DNA from: JAYEIH01 sp034659995
GTDB taxonomy: Archaea; Methanobacteriota_B; Thermococci; Methanofastidiosales; B48-G16
Length of the DNA: 7,051 bases
Assembly (NCBI GenBank): GCA_034659995.1
Contig: JAYEIH010000121.1
Coordinates: 1-7,051, forward strand
Reading direction: 5' to 3'
Shown here: piece after piece, positions 1 to 5,914 of the stretch
How positions within the stretch are numbered: the first letter of the stretch is position 1
Layout of the letters: each line of letters starts with the position of its first letter
Made by a program: the position numbers and the translations under genes
The notes under the pieces: generated by a model
What the model saw: the letters and a program-made list of their open reading frames with translations, nothing else
Database searches by the model: none
What the model was told of the DNA's origin: nothing

Positions 1-1
1 G

Positions 2-742
2 GACAACGCAGCAGACCCGGCAACTGTATGGGTAAAGATATTATCGATTCCAGAAATTTCAACTGCTACTGTTTATATGTACTATGGAAATGCATTGGCT
101 TCCTCTGAATCCAATGGAACGGCAACATTTGTCTTTTTTGATAGTTTTGAAAATGATACCGTGGGCAACGAGCCATCAAAATGGAAATTTGGGGGATGTA
201 CTGCGTACTTCGGCGGTAGCGGCAACGGAAACTCCAATGCTCAAAGGCATCAAGTTGTTTCTAATCCTGGGAACGCAGATGAGACGTCAACACCGTACGG
301 AAATAACTTTTTAGCTCTCGGAAGCAATAATGCTGTGGTACTAGGAGGGGATTATACAGGAGAATACGAATTAAAGTTATCACAGAGGTTTACTCTGCCA
401 AAAAACTCTAAAGTAGAGTACTGGATTGCTCTTTACGATAACTCGTTAGATGTAGGGTCCGATGGGATGTACTTTGAGATAATGGATTCATCAAATACCC
501 AGATAATCGGGAACAGATGGGATGGGGGGTATTTTGGAAGTGGTAATGGCAATACATCAACGGATGACAGTTTTACAATAAGTTCAGCTTCGTCATACCC
601 AAACGCATACATACAGTTCGGTATGTGGGGAAACGATGGTCCTGTGGATGCCGGTAAGATGCAGATAGATTTCGTAAGGGTACGATCGTATATCTTTCCA
701 GAACCTTCCTATACAGTAGGTAACGAAGAATCGTACTCATAA
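2..742 (+). CDS. DUF2341 domain surface protein, 3' part (5' end outside window)
   Basis: The reading frame is already open at base 2 and gives 246 visible residues before a TAA stop. The first ~45 residues match the end of a DUF2341 domain: an ATVWVKI strand, then TVYMYYGN, a serine/asparagine segment and FFDSFEND. This pattern is typical of large exported archaeal and bacterial surface proteins. The rest, with many aromatic and beta-type residues and a closing IDFVRVRSYIFPEPSYTVG segment, resembles the concanavalin/LamG-like jelly roll that usually follows DUF2341; that part is family knowledge and inference. Potential N-glycosylation sequons (NGT, NDT, NTS) fit an extracellular location. 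No C-terminal membrane anchor is seen, so the protein is either secreted or anchored through its missing N-terminal part. An ATG at 77 is internal to the domain and is not the true start. Two pilin-like genes follow, which suggests a surface-structure cluster. Substrate or ligand is unknown. Confidence 0.85.
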   Translation, partial: DNAADPATVWVKILSIPEISTATVYMYYGNALASSESNGTATFVFFDSFENDTVGNEPSKWKFGGCTAYFGGSGNGNSNAQRHQVVSNPGNADETSTPYGNNFLALGSNNAVVLGGDYTGEYELKLSQRFTLPKNSKVEYWIALYDNSLDVGSDGMYFEIMDSSNTQIIGNRWDGGYFGSGNGNTSTDDSFTISSASSYPNAYIQFGMWGNDGPVDAGKMQIDFVRVRSYIFPEPSYTVGNEESYS

Positions 743-768
743 AAACAACACTCGTATACTTGGAAAAA

Positions 769-776
769 CATAAAAC
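769..776 (+). promoter_or_regulatory. possible TATA box for the pilin-like genes
   Basis: The 45-base gap after the DUF2341 gene contains CATAAAAC, whose centre lies about 25 bases before the ATG at 797. That is the distance expected if transcription starts at or next to that ATG (leaderless mRNA). No Shine-Dalgarno is visible before 797. A GTATAC at 754-759 is a weaker alternative. Cotranscription from the upstream gene is equally possible. Confidence 0.35.
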
Positions 777-796
777 TAAAAAAAGAAATGAATAGT

Positions 797-1498
797 ATGA
801 ATAAAAGAACTGTCTCGCCTGTAATTGCGGTTGTACTCCTGATAACAATAACATTAACAATGGGTGCTATCTTACGGGTATGGTACCTTGATGAACAGCA
901 GGAGTCCCAGAAGCAAACCTCCGGGCTCATGGAACAGAAAAGAGAAGAAACAGAGGAAGAGATAACGGTTGAGAATTATGATGAGGCAAACAGCATCCTA
1001 TACCTCAGAAACACTGGGCTCACCACAGTGGACACGAATGCTATTGAGATATATGAAGAGGGAACTGCACTGAATGCTACAATTGCTCCATCTTTTCTAC
1101 CAAAGGGCGAGGTTGCATCTGCAAACATATCGTTAACACTGGGTAAGACCTATAAAATAACAACAGAGACAGGATACACCGCAATATTTGAGTACAATGT
1201 TGGGAACCTGCTTTTGTATCCGGAAAAGGAAACTATTCCCAATGATGGTAACTCAACTACAATAACCGCCGTCGTTAAGGATAACTTTGGGAACAGAGAG
1301 GCAGGTATGCCTATCCAGTTCATCACAACGCTCGGAACCTTCAGTGAGTCCACCAATGCCACCTACACAACAACAACTGACACCTCCGGCGAGGCAACGG
1401 CTACTCTTGTCTCGGGGGCTGGGACGGGAAAAGCAGAGATTACGGCGCTTTCGGGCGGTTATACATCCATGACCTCCGTGATTATAGAAAACGGGTGA
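797..1498 (+). CDS. type IV pilin-like protein with C-terminal invasin-type Ig-like (Big_1) domain
   Basis: A 233-residue protein begins MNKRTVSPVIAVVLL, the archaeal pilin N-terminal domain (Pilin_N/DUF1628 type). It has a short basic leader, a putative prepilin peptidase site before VSPVI (threonine rather than the usual Gly/Ala at -1), and a hydrophobic helix to about residue 27. A charged, probably coiled stretch (33-58) and a beta-rich stalk (58-135) follow. Residues ~137-231 resemble a Big_1 bacterial Ig-like domain of the invasin/intimin type (TITAVVKDNFGN, GMPIQF, a DTSGEATATL strand, GKAEITAL). Sequons NAT, NIS, NST and NAT suggest glycosylation. An in-frame ATG at 788 would add three residues; 797 fits both the short pilin leader and the TATA distance. 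The gene directly precedes a second pilin-like gene. Likely role: a minor or adhesive pilin outside the membrane. The ligand is unknown. Confidence 0.84.
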   Translation: MNKRTVSPVIAVVLLITITLTMGAILRVWYLDEQQESQKQTSGLMEQKREETEEEITVENYDEANSILYLRNTGLTTVDTNAIEIYEEGTALNATIAPSFLPKGEVASANISLTLGKTYKITTETGYTAIFEYNVGNLLLYPEKETIPNDGNSTTITAVVKDNFGNREAGMPIQFITTLGTFSESTNATYTTTTDTSGEATATLVSGAGTGKAEITALSGGYTSMTSVIIENG

Positions 1499-1499
1499 T
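1494..1499 (+). promoter_or_regulatory. Shine-Dalgarno overlapping the upstream stop codon
   Basis: GGTGAT is complementary to the archaeal 16S rRNA 3' tail and lies three bases before the ATG at 1503. It contains the TGA stop (1496-1498) of the preceding pilin-like gene. This arrangement suggests translational coupling and fixes the start of the second gene. Confidence 0.6.
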
Positions 1500-1502
1500 A
1501 CC

Positions 1503-2234
1503 ATGAACAAAAAAGCTGTCTCCGTAATACTCAGTTATGCAATCCTCTTTGCAATCGTTATCACAGCGGCCGCTCTGGCATTCAGATGGGGTCAGGAGGA
1601 GATAAATGAGTTACAGGATACAAAAAATCTCAATGCGGCAGAAACTATTTTTATCAATGCAGACTCGATGATTCAGGAGGTAAATCAAGAGGGGAAGGGA
1701 GCCTCGAGAGTACTAAAAACAAACTTTGATAAGGGGGAGTTCTTTCCGGAGTCGTATGATTTTTCCATTACAAATGCCACCAGTACTATCTATGAAATCG
1801 ATTTAAAAACAGTTTCTATGGTATTAGAGGCAAAAAACGATGTTCTAGACGCGAATGAGACAAGGAACGGAAATATTCTGAAATCCTATTCCGGCAATAT
1901 CTTTACAATCACAGAATCGTACTTTGATATAGTTACAGAGACAGAGGGGGACAATGTTTATACCGTTATTAATCTCATAGATATTAAAAATGTGGTCATC
2001 TCCGGAGGAAAGGAGATCTATATAAAAAATGAAGGAATAGAAGACCATAATTTTACTACAGCCCCGCCATACACCGTACAAATAGGCAATGAGATATACC
2101 ATGTGGAGACGGAGAATAAATTTCTCATAGTTAAACAAGGGGGATCAAAAACATACACAAAATTTCTTGGGGAAGGCACAAAAACGTACCATCTCAACAT
2201 AAGAATAACAACGCTCACAGCGAAAATATCTTAG
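1503..2234 (+). CDS. type IV pilin-like exported protein
   Basis: A 243-residue protein begins MNKKAVSVILSYAILFAIV. KKA followed by VS fits a class III (prepilin) signal, with cleavage expected after Ala5, and residues 6-27 form the hydrophobic helix that anchors pilins in the membrane before assembly. The rest is beta-rich with alternating polar and hydrophobic residues and has sequons NAT, NET and NFT. The N-terminus resembles archaeal secreted proteins with a pilin-type leader; I do not recognise a named domain in the C-terminal part. It starts four bases after the stop of the Ig-domain pilin gene with a strong GGTGAT Shine-Dalgarno, so the two are almost certainly cotranscribed, probably as subunits of one appendage or surface complex. 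No pilus ATPase or TadC-like platform gene is visible here. The 3' end overlaps the convergent small basic gene by four bases. Confidence 0.8.
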   Translation: MNKKAVSVILSYAILFAIVITAAALAFRWGQEEINELQDTKNLNAAETIFINADSMIQEVNQEGKGASRVLKTNFDKGEFFPESYDFSITNATSTIYEIDLKTVSMVLEAKNDVLDANETRNGNILKSYSGNIFTITESYFDIVTETEGDNVYTVINLIDIKNVVISGGKEIYIKNEGIEDHNFTTAPPYTVQIGNEIYHVETENKFLIVKQGGSKTYTKFLGEGTKTYHLNIRITTLTAKIS

Positions 2235-2521
2235 CTTCTGTATCTGTAGTATCTGTACAAAAGCTTCACTACTCTTTTTCCCATCTTTTCTGATATTACG
2301 CCTTCTTTTTCCTTCTTCATTATATACTCCTTCGCCTCTCTCAATCCAACCCTGGATGCTTTGGCATAAATACTGCCCTTTATGCTTCCTCGAACAGAAT
2401 CAGGAAGATCCTTTAATATTAGGCCTAGTTGCCATTTAAAATCCTTTATCCTATTCATATCAAGTTTTTTTGCTTTTTTTGGCCTTTTCCTTGTATACCT
2501 TCTCTTTCTTCTCCTACTCAT
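2231..2521 (-). CDS. small, highly basic protein of unknown function
   Basis: A 96-residue protein that I do not recognise. The first 20 residues hold 13 Lys/Arg (MSRRRKRRYTRKRPKK...). The protein as a whole has about 33 Lys/Arg against 9 Asp/Glu, so it is strongly basic. After residue 21 it looks helical (DFKWQLGLILKDLPDSV, then REAKEYIMKKEKEGVI) and ends in a Tyr/Arg tail, YRYYRYRS. There is no signal peptide or membrane segment. Such charge suggests nucleic acid or ribosome binding, but that is inference only. It starts five bases after the stop of the FKBP gene, so it is probably the last gene of that minus-strand operon; a clear Shine-Dalgarno is lacking. Its stop overlaps the stop of the convergent pilin-like gene. 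The non-repetitive, well-structured C-terminal part argues for a real gene. Confidence 0.62.
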   Translation of the reverse strand: MSRRRKRRYTRKRPKKAKKLDMNRIKDFKWQLGLILKDLPDSVRGSIKGSIYAKASRVGLREAKEYIMKKEKEGVISEKMGKRVVKLLYRYYRYRS

Positions 2522-2526
2522 GCTAT

Positions 2527-3459
2527 CTACTCTGGTTTTTCTATATTAACAAGTTTCACCTTAAAAATTACTGTTTTTCCTTTTAACGGAAAGTTGAAAT
2601 CTATCTTCACATACTCCTCTGTTACCTCAATGACCTTTCCGAACTTAAAACAGTGCTCACACTCCGGGAGAGTATTCTGCACGCCCTCTCCAACACGATA
2701 CACCAGTCTTACCAAGACTGTTTCTTCCTTTATCTCTGAAACAATACCCTTAAAATCAGGTATTTCCAGTTTCTCTCCTTCTTCGAGGTTGAACTCAGTC
2801 TTTATTTTTTCTTCTGTGATCTCTATTACTTTGTAGGGACCGTACCGCACGTGTATCTCCGCATCCATGGTAGGATGATGTTTTATCGTTACCATATCAT
2901 CCTTTATGCTTAGAATGTCAACATCCCACCAGCCGACAAGCTCCACGGTATTCCCTTCGGTAATATCGCCCTTCACCATATGCTGAAGGCTGGAGAGCGG
3001 CACCTCCTCGGTTTGAGGTACCTTGAGATACCGCGGTACGTCCTGAACTCTGTTTATCTTTTTGATCTGGCTCTCATCGGGAAGGCCGTAGGCCTTTTCC
3101 GGCGGGATCTCCACCGTTTTTGTTTCGCCCAACTTCATTCCCATCAACGCCTCTTCAAGTCCGGGAAGCGTCGTAATAGTGCCGGGAGCGGGATTGGCAG
3201 CCTTTACCGTCACATTCATAGGTTTATGCTCCTGTGTTCCATTAAACTCCGTTTCTTTTGTTACATTTGCATCTTTCTGTATGCTTGTCTCAAAAACTAG
3301 ACCTGATTCCTTTTCCCATGCGATATAATATATAGCCACCACATCACCGGGTTCGACTACACTATCTTGCTCTTCCCCATCTTTTTCCTCATTATCGGAG
3401 AGACAACCCGCTGTCACAATGAATCCTATCAGTATCATCGAAACTATGAGTTTTTTCAT
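2527..3459 (-). CDS. FKBP-type peptidyl-prolyl isomerase, predicted membrane-anchored lipoprotein
   Basis: A 310-residue protein beginning MKKLIVSMILIGFIVTAGC, a signal peptide with a lipobox-like TAGC (Cys19), so it probably acts outside the membrane, tethered by lipid. An acidic linker (23-36) leads to a SlyD-like FKBP fold: GDVVAIYYIAWEKESGLVFETS (about 38-59; split here: GDVVAIYYIAW then ESGLVFETS) and the hallmark LPGLEEALMGMKLGETKTV plus PPEKAYG (98-124). Family function is cis-trans isomerisation of proline bonds and chaperoning. Beyond it lie beta modules like the insert-in-flap region of SlyD: HHPTMDAEIHV (194-204), KVIEITEEKIKTEFN (210-224) and its near copy KVIEVTEEYVKIDFN (275-289) followed by PLKGKTVIFKV. 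A CEHC pair is at 267-270. An in-frame ATG at 3501 would add 14 residues and overlap the upstream stop as ATGA; I prefer 3459 for the signal peptide and promoter spacing. A small basic gene follows. Confidence 0.88.
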   Translation of the reverse strand: MKKLIVSMILIGFIVTAGCLSDNEEKDGEEQDSVVEPGDVVAIYYIAWEKESGLVFETSIQKDANVTKETEFNGTQEHKPMNVTVKAANPAPGTITTLPGLEEALMGMKLGETKTVEIPPEKAYGLPDESQIKKINRVQDVPRYLKVPQTEEVPLSSLQHMVKGDITEGNTVELVGWWDVDILSIKDDMVTIKHHPTMDAEIHVRYGPYKVIEITEEKIKTEFNLEEGEKLEIPDFKGIVSEIKEETVLVRLVYRVGEGVQNTLPECEHCFKFGKVIEVTEEYVKIDFNFPLKGKTVIFKVKLVNIEKPE

Positions 3460-3480
3460 GTCTGTTTTATCGAGGACTCT

Positions 3481-3492
3481 CCTATAAAAAGC
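3481..3492 (-). promoter_or_regulatory. TATA box for the FKBP lipoprotein gene
   Basis: On the minus strand the sequence reads GCTTTTTATAGG, a good archaeal TATA element, centred about 28 bases before the ATG at 3459. It lies just past the stop of the DUF2148 gene (3498). This would give a nearly leaderless FKBP mRNA independent of the upstream gene. If translation instead starts at 3501, this element falls inside the coding region. Confidence 0.5.
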
Positions 3493-3497
3493 TTTTG

Positions 3498-4022
3498 TCA
3501 TTTTCTGTCAAAATAGATATTCTTTCCTGTAACAGAAAGCGGTATGCCGAACGCTATCTCGGTATCGATCAATCCGGCGTTAACCGCGCCAATGCCAATG
3601 GAGAACATGATCCTGTTATCTACACAGAGATCGTTTGCCACCTTCACCATCGACCCGATAGCAATTCCGAGATCCACAAGCCGTATGGCGCAGAGCGGCC
3701 CCTTAAATCCATACCCTTCCACAAGTTTTTGTTTATTTTCCTCACAGGTATACCCACAGGCTTTGCAGTCGAGACCCGCAGTCTCCTTTCCTCTCACGCC
3801 GACGAGAACAATTTTATCGGAATCATCAACGTTACTCGCATCGCGTAAAAAGAATTTGAATCCTATTTTTTCGCTGGTATCTCTCATTGCTTTGGTAAGC
3901 ATCTCCTTTTCGTCATTGTTTAAAATTTTGATCACAACCTGATCATTACCCTTCGCTTTGGGTGCCGTTCTTCCGGCAACTGCCATCAGCTTCGCTATAA
4001 GATCGACTCCTTCTTTTTCCAT
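3498..4022 (-). CDS. DUF2148 ferredoxin-domain-like Fe-S protein
   Basis: A 174-residue soluble protein matching the DUF2148 family (often annotated 'ferredoxin domain containing protein'). The signature is visible: LDCKACGYTC gives Cys86-x2-Cys89-x3-Cys93, followed by GPLCA (Cys111), a plausible fourth ligand, and then the glycine-rich DLGIAIGSM and SIGIGAVNAG segments. An additional Cys133 sits in NDLCVDN. Cluster binding is inferred from these cysteines; the biochemical role of the family is not established to my knowledge. Start chosen at the ATG at 4022 because a TATA element is centred 25 bases upstream; a GTG at 4028 would add two residues but sits too close to that element. It is the first gene of the minus-strand block before the FKBP and small basic genes, and is divergent from the uracil-DNA glycosylase gene, itself a predicted Fe-S protein. 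Confidence 0.9.
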   Translation of the reverse strand: MEKEGVDLIAKLMAVAGRTAPKAKGNDQVVIKILNNDEKEMLTKAMRDTSEKIGFKFFLRDASNVDDSDKIVLVGVRGKETAGLDCKACGYTCEENKQKLVEGYGFKGPLCAIRLVDLGIAIGSMVKVANDLCVDNRIMFSIGIGAVNAGLIDTEIAFGIPLSVTGKNIYFDRK

Positions 4023-4043
4023 GGACACGATAACCTTTAACGG

Positions 4044-4051
4044 TATAAAAG
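4044..4051. promoter_or_regulatory. TATA element between divergent genes, possibly used in both directions
   Basis: The 49-base gap between the ATG at 4072 (plus) and the ATG at 4022 (minus) holds TATAAAAG, read as CTTTTATA on the minus strand. Its centre is about 25 bases from each start codon, the spacing expected if both mRNAs begin at or next to their start codons. The minus-strand reading is closer to the archaeal consensus. For the plus strand, CTTTAACG at 4035-4042 is a weaker alternative that would give an eight-base leader. No Shine-Dalgarno is seen before either start, in keeping with leaderless messages. Confidence 0.55.
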
Positions 4052-4071
4052 AGTTGGTGTTTGTGCGGGCT

Positions 4072-4659
4072 ATGAAAAAACCAGATTTTTATAATCCGGC
4101 ACCTATAGATTGTATGGACGAAGAAATAAAAAATTGCAAACGCTGTGAGCTATGGAAGACAAGAACAAATGTGGTCATTGGAGCGGGATCGCTTGATACC
4201 GATATACTCTTCATAGGAGAAGCCCCAGGGTACAATGAAGACAAAAAGGGAAAACCCTTCGTCGGCAAAGCTGGAAAGATACTGGACGAGCTGCTGGAAT
4301 CAGTGGATCTCGCGAGAGAAGATGTATACATCACCAACATACTCAAATGTAGACCACCAAAAAACAGAGACCCAAAGCCTAAGGAAATAAAAGCCTGTAC
4401 ACCCTATCTCAATAACCAGATAGAGGAAATAAACCCAGAGAAGATATGCACCCTCGGAAACTTTGCCACAAAATACATTCTCAAAAGCTTTGATTTGACT
4501 CCGGAGAGTATCGGAAAAATCCATGGAAAGAGTTTCAAAGTGAGAAACTTGCTCGGGGATCTAACCATATTACCGCTGTACCACCCGGCTGCGGCCACAT
4601 ATAACCCAAATATGATGCCAACGCTTCTCGAGGATTTTAAGAAGGTGCTGGGAGTATGA
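4072..4659 (+). CDS. family 4 uracil-DNA glycosylase (4Fe-4S)
   Basis: A 195-residue cytoplasmic DNA repair enzyme that removes uracil from DNA, opening base excision repair; in archaea this mainly counters cytosine deamination. Family 4 features are all present: Cys22-x2-Cys25 and Cys93-x15-Cys109, the four ligands of the 4Fe-4S cluster; motif A GEAPG (49-53) continuing YNEDKKGKPFVGKAG, the uracil-binding loop; and motif B HPAAATYNP (171-179), the loop that inserts into DNA. Length is normal for the family. The frame is open further upstream (to 3958), but that part overlaps the divergent DUF2148 gene and has no family similarity. ATG 4072 fits the TATA spacing; an ATG at 4114 (MDEEIKNC) is a possible shorter start close to the usual family N-terminus. 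The stop overlaps the next ATG as ATGA, so the two genes form an operon. Confidence 0.94.
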   Translation: MKKPDFYNPAPIDCMDEEIKNCKRCELWKTRTNVVIGAGSLDTDILFIGEAPGYNEDKKGKPFVGKAGKILDELLESVDLAREDVYITNILKCRPPKNRDPKPKEIKACTPYLNNQIEEINPEKICTLGNFATKYILKSFDLTPESIGKIHGKSFKVRNLLGDLTILPLYHPAAATYNPNMMPTLLEDFKKVLGV

Positions 4660-5429
4660 TACGAATTTCAGTGTTGCATAATGAGCTGGAAAAGTTTGTA
4701 GAGGAAAAATCCGGATTTAGCGTTTTTATTGAAGTTTTTGGCAAAAAGATTCTCTTTGATACATCCATAAATAAAGATATTCTCAAAAATGCAAGAAAAT
4801 TGAACATTGACCTTTCCTCAGCGGACTACATAGTACTTAGCCACGGACACTGGGACCATACCGAGGGACTGCAGTATCTAACAGATATCGAGGCGGAGGT
4901 TATCGCTCACCCCGCATGTTTTGATAAGAAGTACTATGAAGATGTTTCAATTGGTGCTCCCTTCACAATGGAAGAGATGGAGGAACATTTCCATGTTAAG
5001 CTCTCAAAAGAGCCGTATTTTCTCACTGAAAAGATAGTGTTTTTAGGAGAGATCCCCCGAAGAACACCGTTTGAATCACAGGACCCCTTAGGATACCTGA
5101 CCAACGGCGATAACGATTTTCTTCTCGACGATTCTGCTTTAGCTATCAAATCACAGAAGGGTCTGATTGTTATTTCTGGCTGTTCACATGCTGGTATCTG
5201 CAACATTATTATCCACGCAAAGAAGGTCTGTAACGAGGATAGAATTCACGCAGTTTTGGGTGGGTTCCACCTCTTTGATAAGGAAAAAACAAATAAAACA
5301 GTAAAATTCTTAACTGAACAGGACATAGGGCATATCTACCCTGCCCACTGCCTGGATACCTATGCCTTTTCAGCCTTTGAAAAAATAGGTGCAGATCGAA
5401 TACATACCTGTCAGCAGTTAGTTCTGTAG
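4656..5429 (+). CDS. metallo-beta-lactamase-fold hydrolase, COG1237 type
   Basis: A 257-residue soluble protein with the MBL fold. Metal ligands are visible: HGHWDH (63-68; His63, His65, Asp67, His68), SGCSHAG (His178), and GGFHLF (His205) near the C-terminus, with a further YPAHC (His231). The N-terminal strand pattern (SVFIEVFGKKILFDTS, then DYIVLSHGHWDHTEG) and the CSHAGI motif match COG1237 proteins, often labelled beta-ribofuranosylaminobenzene-phosphate synthase-like after a methanogen protein linked to methanopterin synthesis. Most members have no proven substrate, so that name should be read as a family label. The start codon overlaps the uracil-DNA glycosylase stop (ATGA), with GGTG at 4644-4647 as a plausible Shine-Dalgarno, indicating coupled translation. 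Whether it shares a pathway with the glycosylase is unknown. It converges on the next gene, with only two bases between stops. Confidence 0.9.
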   Translation: MIRISVLHNELEKFVEEKSGFSVFIEVFGKKILFDTSINKDILKNARKLNIDLSSADYIVLSHGHWDHTEGLQYLTDIEAEVIAHPACFDKKYYEDVSIGAPFTMEEMEEHFHVKLSKEPYFLTEKIVFLGEIPRRTPFESQDPLGYLTNGDNDFLLDDSALAIKSQKGLIVISGCSHAGICNIIIHAKKVCNEDRIHAVLGGFHLFDKEKTNKTVKFLTEQDIGHIYPAHCLDTYAFSAFEKIGADRIHTCQQLVL

Positions 5430-5431
5430 AT

Positions 5432-5914
5432 TTATTCTCCCTTCTTTCCAGTTATCTCCTCGATATCCAGCCGCAATATGCCAATATTATCGTAGGCCTC
5501 GTCCTTTCGCAGATTTCTCTCTTTTATAGGCTCAGGATCCTCCTCCAGATGATTGAGCAAAACACTCATGGCATGTTTTTTTTCTTCTAAATTTTGTACT
5601 ATACGCATCTTACCCTGGAAAACAACGGATCGGTAGGCATGAGCGCACCTCCCCTCGAGGTAGCCTCTATCCTCTATAACGGTACCGCATGCCCGCGGGT
5701 TCTGCCGTATAATCTCCAGTTTTAACCCTTTTAGCGCGGTATGAAAATAGAGCGCGTTTTTTTTCTCATCATACCCGTAACTGAGCGTGACCACATACGG
5801 TTCATTTTCTCTACAGAGCGAGATAGTTGCATACTTTCCCTGTATGAGTATCTCGTGGAGCGTATGCCGCGCCGTTATCTCCCGCTCTTTTTTCTGCATG
5901 TGGTATTTTTTCAT
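5432..5914 (-). CDS. pyridoxamine 5'-phosphate oxidase-like FMN-binding protein
   Basis: A 160-residue protein of the split-barrel flavin-binding superfamily (Pyridox_ox_2, NimA-like, COG3467). It shows the usual order: REITARHTLHEIL (11-23), the first strand GKYATISLCRENEPYVVTL (26-44), YGYD, ALYFHTALKGLKLEIIRQNP (54-72 region), a cysteine-bearing strand RACGTVIED, then the diagnostic YRSVVFQGKMRIV (94-106). Members bind FMN or related cofactors and are often oxidoreductases of unknown substrate; true pyridoxamine phosphate oxidase activity is unlikely for this subgroup. The start overlaps the purC stop as ATGA, so the gene is second in that operon and probably translationally coupled; an ATG at 5899 lacks this link. 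No signal peptide or membrane segment. Its connection to purine synthesis, if any, is not evident from the sequence. Confidence 0.87.
   Translation of the reverse strand: MKKYHMQKKEREITARHTLHEILIQGKYATISLCRENEPYVVTLSYGYDEKKNALYFHTALKGLKLEIIRQNPRACGTVIEDRGYLEGRCAHAYRSVVFQGKMRIVQNLEEKKHAMSVLLNHLEEDPEPIKERNLRKDEAYDNIGILRLDIEEITGKKGE

Noticed and set aside
2238..2256. Direct repeat TATCTGTA copied twice.
   Set aside because: It is explained by the Tyr/Arg-rich coding tail (YRYYRYR) of the small basic gene rather than by a regulatory or recombination site.
2429..2836. Plus-strand open frame of 135 codons.
   Set aside because: Antisense shadow of the FKBP and small basic genes; Ser/Phe-rich translation with no recognisable motif.
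3495..3942. Two plus-strand open frames opposite the DUF2148 gene.
   Set aside because: Both are antisense to a clearly recognised family member with conserved cysteines.
3958..4071. Upstream extension of the uracil-DNA glycosylase frame.
   Set aside because: It is antisense to the start of the DUF2148 gene and has no family similarity; the TATA element at 4044-4051 would lie inside it.
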